The position numbers and the translations under genes are program-made. From assembly GCA_023409755.1 (NCBI GenBank), contig JAEYRA010000106.1, positions 1-25,791 on the forward strand: a DNA stretch of 25,791 nucleotides, given 5' to 3'. This DNA comes from Bacillota bacterium (GTDB taxonomy: Bacteria > Bacillota > Clostridia > Christensenellales > UMGS416). This document shows positions 16,770 through 24,379 of the stretch, one piece after another. The first letter of the stretch is position 1. Each line of letters opens with the position of its first letter. The notes beneath the pieces were generated by a model. That model was given only the letters and a program-made list of their open reading frames with translations. It searched no databases and was not told the origin of the DNA.

Positions 16770-17249
16770 GCAAACCCTTTCGCAAATAACCCCGTTGCAA
16801 CATTCGCTGTGCGGGGGATTGGACGATTCACATTTCTTCAATGCGCAAGCTGTGATGTCCGCGCGAACAGCGTCCCTGCTCGGGCTGCCCGCGGGTAAAT
16901 ATGTTTGGTGACTACGGTCATTAACCATAGCCATCATATCACAAATCATGTCGAAATGGCGAATAAACAGACATATTTTTGAAAAAACAGGCAGAAAGGC
17001 AGATGAGGCAGCGCACAAATCCAGGCGTCATCGGTAAGTCTCTGGCTCCCCGCGATGATTGCACGGTAATTTCATTCCCTGCAGACACAACAAGGAGATT
17101 TGCCCAATGACAAACTGATGTGAGCGCCAAGATGCTCCCTGGTGAAAGCAGACGGGTTTTTTTAGATTCGAACAGCTTCCCCACTGATGGGTTTTCCCTC
17201 CGTGGGTATTGGCAGAGTTGTTATACTTGCTCAAGTCTATCTCTTCACT
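16770..17249. other. Intergenic region upstream of the surface protein gene
   Basis: About 480 bases between two minus-strand genes. On the minus strand TATGAT at 16937-16932 could be a -10 for the surface protein gene, but no clear -35 is found. The surface protein frame stays open back to 17018, but that stretch does not look like protein. I see no riboswitch that I recognise. Confidence 0.45.
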
Positions 17250-18239
17250 CTAGACAAAGGCTTTCTCACCAACATTGGAGGGGAAGACATCAACAAAATT
17301 GACCGCCTGCGCCTCCTCTCTTGTGTACGGAAGTTTGGTCCAGTCGATTGTCTGCTCGTACCCGGCATAATCGCAGATCCGAATGGATTTGAGCAATCCG
17401 TCCTCGCCCCGTTCATAAGCCGCGATCCCCGACATTGCGATGCGCCCACGTTCATCCCTTCCGGCACGAGAAATGATATGGACCCATTCGATGACGCAGG
17501 TGCGGCCATCGTCAATGATCGTTTCGTAGCGCATCGCGACGCAGCGCGGGATGTAAGTCGCCATGTGCTCGTATACTTTTCTCAGTTCTTCGGGATTGCC
17601 GTGGTTTGCGCTTTCCGTGTGTCCCCACGGCTCGTAACCGCCGAATTGACAGTTCGAACCGAAAACCCTGCAAATCCGGTCAACATCCACTGCGGGCATA
17701 TGATGAAGAGCTGCATAATACTCCTGAACCGCACCGGTGAGTAGTCCCGGGTCGCCCATCTCGCGGTGGGCAACCGGAAAGATCGGCCTTCGATAGGCCT
17801 GCAGGCCGGGCACAAATGAGAAGTGACAGTAAATGCGAAGCCCATCAAGCAAATCGGACGTGCGAAGATCTGCGACCACGAACATCGGCACTTCTTCGAT
17901 CTCGCCGTCCACGACAAAATTCACCACGAGTTCGGAAACGACCCGCCCGTTCGCTATCGTCTGGATGACTGGTGTGACAAATGCCGAATCGGCATGGAAC
18001 CGGGGGACAAACCCTTCGGCAAACTCCCGGATCTGCGTGAGGCCTTCAAACTTGCCATATGGAACGTCGACGATCGGATTCCCACCGAAAAGCTTTTCTT
18101 CACAGAAGAAATTCACCGCTTCCTCGATTTTCCCCGCACACACTGCCTCCATGAACCGCAGCTCTGGAGAAACGGAGACGATCTTGCGATCGGGGCTTTG
18201 ATACATATGAACCAAATTGCATGGTTTTCTGACCTTCAT
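17250..18239 (-). CDS. Protein with two tandem NTF2/SnoaL-like domains
   Basis: This 329-residue cytoplasmic protein appears to hold two cone-shaped NTF2-like domains. The first is about 25-150 (FMEAVCAGKIEEAVNFF, then a VVSELVVNFVVDGEIEEVPMF strand pair). The second is about 165-305 (LTGAVQEYYAALHHMPAVDVDRICRVF, then TCVIEWVHIISRAG). SnoaL-like proteins include polyketide cyclases, dehydratases and many orphan binding proteins, so the reaction cannot be predicted. GGAGG lies just before the ATG. A small hairpin (18254-18273) lies directly upstream of the binding site. The nitroreductase gene is on the same strand 200 bases upstream, so the two may serve one pathway for a small aromatic or polyketide-like compound. 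That link is inference. Confidence 0.75.
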   Translation of the reverse strand: MKVRKPCNLVHMYQSPDRKIVSVSPELRFMEAVCAGKIEEAVNFFCEEKLFGGNPIVDVPYGKFEGLTQIREFAEGFVPRFHADSAFVTPVIQTIANGRVVSELVVNFVVDGEIEEVPMFVVADLRTSDLLDGLRIYCHFSFVPGLQAYRRPIFPVAHREMGDPGLLTGAVQEYYAALHHMPAVDVDRICRVFGSNCQFGGYEPWGHTESANHGNPEELRKVYEHMATYIPRCVAMRYETIIDDGRTCVIEWVHIISRAGRDERGRIAMSGIAAYERGEDGLLKSIRICDYAGYEQTIDWTKLPYTREEAQAVNFVDVFPSNVGEKAFV

Positions 18240-18253
18240 AGTAACCTCCTACC

Positions 18254-18273
18254 GTCTGCAATTGGATGCAGAC
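18254..18273 (-). promoter_or_regulatory. Hairpin next to the ribosome binding site
   Basis: A 7-bp perfect stem GTCTGCA/TGCAGAC with a 6-base loop ends a few bases before the GGAGG of the NTF2-like gene. It may affect translation or mark an operator half-site pair. Confidence 0.4.
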
Positions 18274-18321
18274 TGTGTGCGTATCGGTTCTCCGGCTCTT
18301 ACTGCAGAACCATCGCGCTCA

Positions 18322-18350
18322 AATACTGCCACATCGACGGGTGCTGTCAA
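18322..18350 (-). promoter_or_regulatory. Possible promoter of the NTF2-like gene
   Basis: On the minus strand a perfect TTGACA (18350-18345) is followed after 17 bases by AGTATT (18327-18322), a moderate -10. It lies about 85 bases before the start codon. Confidence 0.45.
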
Positions 18351-18440
18351 TCGCGTTCACCCGTGGCGATTTGACGCTGATGTTCCACTGACGGTAACCA
18401 ATCGAGTTTCGATTCGCTGTGGATTCGCAAACTGGCGGAG

Positions 18441-19013
18441 CTAAATTTTCCCTGACCTTGCGTCTTCCTCCAGCATTGAAATCGTGCGCATAACCCGCGG
18501 CTTCTTGCTGTCGTATTTCTGCCAATGGACTGCCTCGTCTGTATACCAGGTAAGGGGGGGAAGCTCATAGTCGGGGTATCCGAGCTCTACGATGCACATG
18601 GGATGAACATCATCGGGAATTTCCAAGACGTTACGCAAGGCGTCGCTGTCAAAGCCGCCGATGCAGACCGACGCAAGACCAAGCTCTGTACCTTCCAGCA
18701 TGATATTCTGTGCCGCCGCACCGCAGTCCTGCCGCCATCCTTCGTCGTTCCATGGTATATGCTTGAAGATTCCGCACACCACAATAGCAAGCGGCGCATT
18801 GTACATTCCCTGCTCTGCAGTATCCTTCACCTGCGCAAGGACATCAGGGTCATCTACGACAATGAAGCTCCATGGCTGCAAATTACAGGCAGACGGCGCA
18901 GCCATCGCCGCCCTAAGCAGCATTTCAATTTTCTCACGCTCCACGGGAATGGCTTTGTACCTTCGAATGCTTCTTCGCGCGAGAATTGCGCTGTAAACGG
19001 GATATTCGCTCAT
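18441..19013 (-). CDS. Nitroreductase family protein (FMN-dependent)
   Basis: This 190-residue protein has the nitroreductase fold. The N-terminal FMN-phosphate motif is ILARRSIRRYK (about 9-19), followed by LLRAAMAAPSACNLQPWSFIVV (about 32-53), and a later AAAQNIMLEGTELGLASVCIGGF helix that lines the FMN site. Members reduce nitro groups, quinones or flavins with NAD(P)H, usually as dimers. The substrate is unknown. The ATG at 19013 is chosen because GGGGGA stands five bases before it; a TTG four codons upstream is in frame but overlaps that binding site. A good promoter lies just upstream. It is transcribed away from the glycosidase genes. Confidence 0.9.
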   Translation of the reverse strand: MSEYPVYSAILARRSIRRYKAIPVEREKIEMLLRAAMAAPSACNLQPWSFIVVDDPDVLAQVKDTAEQGMYNAPLAIVVCGIFKHIPWNDEGWRQDCGAAAQNIMLEGTELGLASVCIGGFDSDALRNVLEIPDDVHPMCIVELGYPDYELPPLTWYTDEAVHWQKYDSKKPRVMRTISMLEEDARSGKI

Positions 19014-19051
19014 CGGTTCCCCCAAAAGTATCGATTTGAGTTCCTACACTA

Positions 19052-19080
19052 ACTATAAACGATCACCGCCGTGTTGTTAA
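19052..19080 (-). promoter_or_regulatory. Sigma-A promoter of the nitroreductase gene
   Basis: On the minus strand TTAACA (19080-19075), a 17-base spacer and TATAGT (19057-19052), about 40 bases before the ATG at 19013. Confidence 0.8.
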
Positions 19081-19249
19081 TGTATAAATACAAGAAATTT
19101 CACGCATTTCCTATTCATGATAAAAAGAACGACCATGCTGACACTTCCGGCCCGCCAGGGGTCTCGGCGGTTTGCCTTGCCTGATCTGCTAAACAGATAG
19201 TACCCTCCCCAGCATCGGGCAGGAAGGCACGTACGGTATGTGCCAACCA

Positions 19250-19258
19250 TGCTATACT
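19250..19258 (+). promoter_or_regulatory. Extended -10 promoter candidate for the glycosidase pair
   Basis: TGC-TATACT stands 29 bases before the start codon at 19288. No convincing -35 hexamer lies at the standard distance. The sequence is the same extended -10 seen before the GNAT gene. Confidence 0.55.
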
Positions 19259-19287
19259 GATGCTATCAACCGAAGGGATGGAGAACC

Positions 19288-20307
19288 ATGAAGAAAATAA
19301 CCGGCGCTACCGCCCTGATCAATCTGGATTTCGGCTTGATGCAGCAAGCCGGCATCTTCTCGCTGCGGCATGGGTTTGGCTTCCCCTTTGAAGAGGACGG
19401 GAAAACGCCCTCAAAAGCCTACCTCGAGCAAATGGCACAAGCCCAACGCTTTCATGGCGCCGGTTTTGATCTGATGGGCGGCACCTTTGGCCCCGGCTCC
19501 TACCGTTATGACGAGGCCGAGGGAAAAACCGTGTGGGTTCCCTCGGTACCCTGCTGGGCCGGCGGTTACGAAGACGATTCCTTTTATGACTATGCCGAGC
19601 AGGCAGGCGAGTACCTGGCACGAAGCTGCGCCGACCTGTGCACCTATTGGCAAGTCGCGAATGAGCCCGATATTGATATTTTCCATGGAGAGATGACCCG
19701 TGAACAAAACATACGGTTCCTCATCGCTGTGGCCAGAGGGCTCAAAAAAGGCAACCCCAAGGCTAAGCCGGGCATCAACCTGGGTTTTATGAATGAGTAT
19801 GCCGAAGTGTTACTGCAGCAGCTGTACCACATCGATGATTGCCCCTTTGAGTACATCGGCATCGACGGATACATGGGCAGCTGGCAGCCGGGTGGCCCGG
19901 ACGACTGGAAGTGGTACATCGACAAAGCCCACGCACTGACCGGGAAACCGGTTATCATCAACGAATGGGGGTATTCCACACTGCAAAGCGGGCCAAACCC
20001 CGATCCGCAGGGCAAACGGTTGTACAATCAGGATGTGTGCCGAAACAAGACCTGGCAGATCCAATGGAACGGCGAGCACTCGCCGGAGACACAAGCTGAG
20101 TACATCCGCCAATGCATGAAGATTTTTGCCGAGCGGGACTGCGTGATCGGCGAGTTTTTCTTCCGCTGGTGCGACACCAAGACCTGCTGGCAATGCGGCG
20201 ACCCCCTTTGCCCGGCAGAATGTGCTTGGGGCATCGTGGACACCGAAGGCAGGCCGAAACCCGGCTATTGGGCGCTCAAAGAGAGCTATGAAAAGTACTT
20301 TCAGTAG
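19288..20307 (+). CDS. Clan-A-like (beta/alpha)8 glycosidase candidate
   Basis: This 339-residue protein has no signal peptide. Two acidic residues sit in typical clan GH-A positions: the acid/base in WQVANEPDID (Asn125-Glu126, the NE at the end of strand 4) and the nucleophile in PVIINEWGYS (Glu226, strand 7). Spacing and length fit a bare barrel, but I cannot assign a numbered GH family; GH5, GH39 or an unclassified clan-A group are possible. Near the C-terminus is an unusual cysteine cluster (Cys295, 300, 303, 308, 312) that could bind a metal. GGATGGAG precedes the ATG. It lies 83 bases before a DUF6259-like gene on the same strand, and the two probably form an operon for an imported oligosaccharide. 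Confidence 0.78.
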   Translation: MKKITGATALINLDFGLMQQAGIFSLRHGFGFPFEEDGKTPSKAYLEQMAQAQRFHGAGFDLMGGTFGPGSYRYDEAEGKTVWVPSVPCWAGGYEDDSFYDYAEQAGEYLARSCADLCTYWQVANEPDIDIFHGEMTREQNIRFLIAVARGLKKGNPKAKPGINLGFMNEYAEVLLQQLYHIDDCPFEYIGIDGYMGSWQPGGPDDWKWYIDKAHALTGKPVIINEWGYSTLQSGPNPDPQGKRLYNQDVCRNKTWQIQWNGEHSPETQAEYIRQCMKIFAERDCVIGEFFFRWCDTKTCWQCGDPLCPAECAWGIVDTEGRPKPGYWALKESYEKYFQ

Positions 20308-20390
20308 CAGTGAAGCGTCGGACGGATGTCGCCATAGCGTTGTGAGAACAAAGACATACTCTGCAGAAAACCAGAACTTGGAGGATTGAC

Positions 20391-22310
20391 ATGAAAGAGG
20401 TTACAGTCGGGCGGGCCGGCACAACGGTACGGCTCGAGAAGCACCTGGAGCTGTTCCAAGTGTGCCTGAAGCACGGAAAAACCGAAACTTGGCTGGATTC
20501 TTCGAATTTTACCTGCATGGGTCAGGGCACCCCCCTGTCATACCGCTATGCCGGCGAGGCAGACGAGGTGGAAATCAAGATCGACTTCACGTTGACCCAA
20601 GACGAGCTTTTATCCACGCTGACCGCCACGCACAGGGGGGATGGCGTACTGTACGCGGTGAAATACCCGTGTGTTCGAAAGGAAGACGTCGCACCATTTG
20701 AACAGCTGCTGATGTCAAGCGCGTGGGGCGACTGCATCCAGCAGCCTACCAAGACCATTCGGGATGTCTCCACTTCGACCTCCATCCGTTTTGATCAGGA
20801 CTACATCAAATATGCGCCAAACGAGGTCATCTACACCTATCCCTCCATCATGGCCATGCAGTATATGGTACTGTTTTCACCGGCCAGGTCCCTCTATGTG
20901 GCCACCTACTCCACCGCGAACGAGACCATGACGTTCCATGCCAAAACGTTGGGTAAGTATGCCCTGGAGTTATCCGTCAACCATTATCCGTTTGCATGCA
21001 ACCAAAGCTGGACTTCGCCCCAATGCTCGATCGCAGTGCTGGGCGGCGGGTGGCATGGCGCAGCCGACCTGTACGCCTCCCACATGCGCCCGCAGTTTCC
21101 TGCACCGCAATCCCCTGCGTGGATGCGGGAGGATTACCATGGTTGGGCGGAGTTTATGCTCAAAAGGGAAAAAGAACAGCCTGCCATCCGCTTCACCGGC
21201 ATACCGGAGAAGTGGAAGTGGTTTGCTGAGCACACCGGTATGGAGCATCTCTTCCTGGTAGGGTGGCACGACAACGGCCACGACACCATGTTCCCCCGCT
21301 ATCTACCGTGCGAACAGGAAGGAACGCCGGAAGAGTTGGCTCGGGCCCTGCGTGAGGTACAGGCGCAGGGCGGGCGCGTTTCGCTGTATACCAACGCCCG
21401 CCTGATCGACACAACCGGCGATTTTTACCGCCAAGGCGGCAAGGATGCCGTCAGCCTGGACGAAGACGGCAACGAATACCTTGAGTGCTACGGCACGGCT
21501 TCGGTCTATGCCACCAGCTGCCCGGGTTGCCAGCCTTATGTGGACCAAATGGCTCTTGTGGCGACGCGCATCGCGGGAGAGTATGGGGCAGACGGCATGT
21601 TTGTCGATCAAATCAGTTGCAACCTCGACTTCTTCTGCTACAACACCGCGCATGGGCACAGCCGGCCCAGCAACAACTTCCTGCCTGGGGTTCAAAAGGA
21701 GCTTACGACGATGCGGCGCACGTATGAAACCGCAAACCCGGACTTTCATACCTTTGCCGAGGGATGTCATGAACGGTTTAGCAGTTTTTATGATGTGAAC
21801 CAGGGGCATGGCGAGGAATACACCTGGCAGATTGGTAAGTCCATGCCGGAGCAATACCTATACACCTTCCCCGATCGGATCGTCACCGGCCACTGCGCCG
21901 ACAAGCAACAGATGTACCACTCCATGGCACAGTTTAAGCCGTTGGACATCAAAGAAGGCTGCTACCTGGACGAGAGCAACCATGAACCGCTCCGGAAGTA
22001 TATCGCACTTCGTAAGGCAAATAAGCCCTACTTCCTGCAGGGGACGTTTCTTGACTGCAAGGGATTTGAGCATTCCGCTGGAATCCGCGTATTTGCCGTG
22101 CGGGCTACGGACAACAGCCTGTGCGCCGCTCTCTGGCAGCCGGGGGCACTGGAACAGAGCAGCTGTGAAGGAGCTGTGCGTTTACCTGCCGGCTATGTGG
22201 TGCAGAATACGATGTTTTCACCTGCCGTTTCCGTGGAAGAAAAGGGTGGATGGACACAGGTAAAATGGAACGGTGCGCTTTGCTATCTGGTGTTGACCAA
22301 GGACCTTTAG
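20391..22310 (+). CDS. Large glycosidase-like protein, DUF6259/alpha-galactosidase-type barrel
   Basis: This 639-residue cytoplasmic protein has no signal peptide. Residues about 1-230 look like a beta-sandwich domain. A TIM-barrel part follows (about 240-560), with HLFLVGWHDNGHD, RVSLYTNARLID, YGADGMFVDQIS (Asp near 405, nucleophile-like position) and FHTFAEGCHE (Glu near 455). A C-terminal beta domain covers about 570-639. The pattern of a strand-end Asp in a (D)GxxxDQ motif resembles clan GH-D-type enzymes and DUF6259 proteins. The substrate and exact family are uncertain. GGAGG (20380-20384) precedes the ATG. It is downstream of the clan-A-like gene on the same strand. Confidence 0.7.
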   Translation: MKEVTVGRAGTTVRLEKHLELFQVCLKHGKTETWLDSSNFTCMGQGTPLSYRYAGEADEVEIKIDFTLTQDELLSTLTATHRGDGVLYAVKYPCVRKEDVAPFEQLLMSSAWGDCIQQPTKTIRDVSTSTSIRFDQDYIKYAPNEVIYTYPSIMAMQYMVLFSPARSLYVATYSTANETMTFHAKTLGKYALELSVNHYPFACNQSWTSPQCSIAVLGGGWHGAADLYASHMRPQFPAPQSPAWMREDYHGWAEFMLKREKEQPAIRFTGIPEKWKWFAEHTGMEHLFLVGWHDNGHDTMFPRYLPCEQEGTPEELARALREVQAQGGRVSLYTNARLIDTTGDFYRQGGKDAVSLDEDGNEYLECYGTASVYATSCPGCQPYVDQMALVATRIAGEYGADGMFVDQISCNLDFFCYNTAHGHSRPSNNFLPGVQKELTTMRRTYETANPDFHTFAEGCHERFSSFYDVNQGHGEEYTWQIGKSMPEQYLYTFPDRIVTGHCADKQQMYHSMAQFKPLDIKEGCYLDESNHEPLRKYIALRKANKPYFLQGTFLDCKGFEHSAGIRVFAVRATDNSLCAALWQPGALEQSSCEGAVRLPAGYVVQNTMFSPAVSVEEKGGWTQVKWNGALCYLVLTKDL

Positions 22311-22390
22311 CGAATGGAAGGTGATGACGAAGATGCCGTGCCCGCGCACGCACTCGTACCAGATCAAATGAACCCACACTTGCTGGGGCA

Positions 22391-22420
22391 GCTGCTCTGC
22401 TCCTTTTGGAGCAGAGCAGC
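22391..22420. terminator. 13-bp perfect hairpin at a convergent gene junction
   Basis: GCTGCTCTGCTCC (22391-22403) pairs perfectly with 22408-22420 across a TTTT loop. It lies between the stops of two convergent genes (22310 and 22450). No U-tract follows on either strand. A bidirectional transcription end is the likely role. Confidence 0.65.
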
Positions 22421-22449
22421 ATGCTGCACGCCTTGCGGAAAGCTCTTTA

Positions 22450-23835
22450 CTACAGTCGCTTCCTGCAAACCAGCAGCGCGTCGCAGTTATCCTGCAGCAT
22501 TTGCACCACTGTCACTTTCGGCGCATTGAGCAGCTCATCCGACACCCGGGGCTTCACGACTTGCCCGCGGCATAGATCGTTCAGCTTTTCTGAGAGTTCC
22601 GTTCCGCTGGTTACCGAAATTTGTGCCGTTCTCACGGCTTTCTCCCGGCCAAGGAGGTGCCACCGGCATTCGTAATCCCTGAGGTCCCCTGCCAGATAAA
22701 GATAGTTCATATAGGGGGTATATGCCACAATCGTACTGCGGTCGGCATTCCCCCCGACCATGATCTCAGAATAGGGGGTCAGGTTTAACTCATGAGCGGG
22801 CAGCACATCAAACATTCCGTACCGAACAAACAGATCCTTGCAGTAAGCCACGTCGCCGCTTCCGGGCAAATTCAGCGCACTGCGCCAGTGCATGGGAACA
22901 AGCGACCACGCTTCGTTGTTGAAACCGCTGTTGTCGTAGAACATCCAGATACCGTGAGCACCATACGTGAACCCGCAGTTCGCCCCGTTGAGAACCGAAT
23001 ACCAAAACGCGCGCCGGAGGTATTCCTCGGTAAACCGGCCGAACTTGTTTCCGAACCCATGCGCCTCATACATGGGTTCCCCATTCATCACGGGCCGCTT
23101 CCCGTCCCGCTGCAGGTATTCGCCTGCCAACTTGGCGGGCGAAAGCAACGACGCAAAGTTGTCATACATGTGGCCGGACTGGTACAGGTAAAAGTCCACA
23201 AAGCCTTCCCGTACATAGCGCTCGTCAAGCATCTGGCCGCCGGCGGTATGTGCGGTGATGAGGTCACCGGGGCACTCCTCGCGCAGTTTTCGTGCCATAT
23301 AGCTGTAATACTGAAAATTCGTGGCATCCTCAGCACGCATTTCTGCGTCTCCACCCAGTACCCAAACCGGGTGGTACGGCTTGTAGACCTCGATGGTACG
23401 GTCTATGAACCGCTGATACGGTTCAAATTGTGTGAAGGTCTTCCCCCGTGTGTCAAACACCTTTCCCATCTGAGAATCGGGGATGAAACTGACCCACATC
23501 GGAACGATGAGCGGCGTGATCCCCACTTCACGCATAATGTCCATCTTCCGGCAGGCCATTGTAAAATACTCCTCCCGCCATCGGCCTAAATCGTAGCTGC
23601 CGTCATCGTTTACATAGAACGGGAAATATTTGATGTTTTTCGGCATATCCTGATAAGCCGGTGTGTTTTGAATTAACAACCCGTTATACCCTTGGGCTGC
23701 CCGAAAGAAAGCATATTCTCTAAATTCCTCCACGGTCAGGTTCAGAAAGGCCATCCATGCGGTGTCGCATAGCAAAAAATGGGGCCTCCCGTTACGGAAA
23801 AAGGTACGGTTCCGTATGGTCAACTGGTCGTTCAT
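22450..23835 (-). CDS. DUF4038 apiosidase-like (GH140-type) glycosidase
   Basis: This 461-residue cytoplasmic protein has no signal peptide. The N-terminus (FFRNGRPHFLLCDTAWMAF) is typical of DUF4038 proteins, whose characterised relative is the GH140 apiosidase that removes apiose from pectic rhamnogalacturonan-II. Catalytic candidates are Asp163 in VWVLGGDAEMR and Glu253 in PVMNGEPMYEA, which match the family's conserved GGD and NGEP motifs. Residues after about 360 form a small C-terminal beta domain common in this group. AGGAGG precedes the ATG. It converges on the two plus-strand glycosidase genes. Apiose specificity should not be assumed, because DUF4038 is broad. Confidence 0.85.
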   Translation of the reverse strand: MNDQLTIRNRTFFRNGRPHFLLCDTAWMAFLNLTVEEFREYAFFRAAQGYNGLLIQNTPAYQDMPKNIKYFPFYVNDDGSYDLGRWREEYFTMACRKMDIMREVGITPLIVPMWVSFIPDSQMGKVFDTRGKTFTQFEPYQRFIDRTIEVYKPYHPVWVLGGDAEMRAEDATNFQYYSYMARKLREECPGDLITAHTAGGQMLDERYVREGFVDFYLYQSGHMYDNFASLLSPAKLAGEYLQRDGKRPVMNGEPMYEAHGFGNKFGRFTEEYLRRAFWYSVLNGANCGFTYGAHGIWMFYDNSGFNNEAWSLVPMHWRSALNLPGSGDVAYCKDLFVRYGMFDVLPAHELNLTPYSEIMVGGNADRSTIVAYTPYMNYLYLAGDLRDYECRWHLLGREKAVRTAQISVTSGTELSEKLNDLCRGQVVKPRVSDELLNAPKVTVVQMLQDNCDALLVCRKRL

Positions 23836-23867
23836 CGGTTTGCCTCCTACTAGTATGGAAAAACAAT

Positions 23868-23886
23868 AACCGTGGCACCCACGGTT
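23868..23886 (-). terminator. Small hairpin with T-rich tail before the DUF4038 gene
   Basis: AACCGTGG and its complement (8 bp, 3-base loop) are followed on the minus strand by ATTGTTTTTCC. It lies between the phosphoesterase remnant and the DUF4038 start. It may terminate upstream transcripts or sit in the DUF4038 leader. Confidence 0.5.
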
Positions 23887-23908
23887 TCAAGGACGAAAAA
23901 TAAACAGA

Positions 23909-24316
23909 TTATGCCACCATTTGCAGCCAGGCACTTCCCTGCAGAAAAGGGGCGATCCAACCCGTCCACATCCATACATTATAGTCTTTATGCTTCATGG
24001 AACAAGAGGAGAGTCGGAATAACATGGCCCTACACAGGACAATAGAACAGTGTGCTGTCCCATGCGATCGGGGACAGATACAATAATCACAGTTTAGCGC
24101 GGCAGGCGCACCAATGAATCGGAACATATGATCGACGTCCTCGTGATTGCCCGCGCAGTGATAGAACGGGGTATTGACAAACGTTGCGCGGAACGGTGTG
24201 AACATCCGCTCGTCCCAGCCAACGATACCCACCATATCACAAACGAACAGGTAAAAATCGGCCTTTCGGTTACGATGTTCTCCGACAGTTTGCATGGCAG
24301 TCCCATCGATGGCCAC
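23909..24316 (-). pseudogene. Remnant of a calcineurin-like metallophosphoesterase gene
   Basis: A GTG-started frame of 135 codons contains ADFYLFVCDMVG, where intact enzymes have GDMV, and FVNTPFYHCAGNHED, matching the GNHE metal-binding motif of calcineurin-like phosphoesterases. The N-terminal D-x-H motif is absent; upstream in the same frame there is a stop. After about residue 75 the family resemblance ends and the sequence becomes cysteine-rich and unlike protein. The Gly-to-Cys change, lost start region and lost C-terminal histidine motifs indicate a dead gene. The DUF4038 gene lies just downstream on the same strand. Confidence 0.6.
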
Positions 24317-24334
24317 GCGCCATCATAGGAGCAA

Positions 24335-24370
24335 AACAAAAAGCCTGTATCATAGTACAGGCTTTTTGTT
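24335..24370 (-). terminator. Intrinsic terminator of the thioester-domain gene
   Basis: AACAAAAAGCCTGTA (24335-24349) pairs perfectly with 24356-24370 around a 6-base loop. On the minus strand the second arm ends in GGCTTTTTGTT, a good U-tract. It starts nine bases after the stop codon at 24380. Confidence 0.92.
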
Positions 24371-24379
24371 GTAATGCGA

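Noticed and set aside
16780..16910. Possible riboswitch in the leader of the surface protein gene
   Set aside because: GC-rich segments can pair, but the sequence does not match the conserved cores of the c-di-GMP or other riboswitches I know.
16770..17018. 83-codon upstream extension of the giant surface protein
   Set aside because: The signal peptide begins at 16769 and the extension does not resemble protein.
19014..19025. Four-codon N-terminal extension of the nitroreductase from TTG
   Set aside because: It would overlap the GGGGGA ribosome binding site that serves the ATG at 19013.
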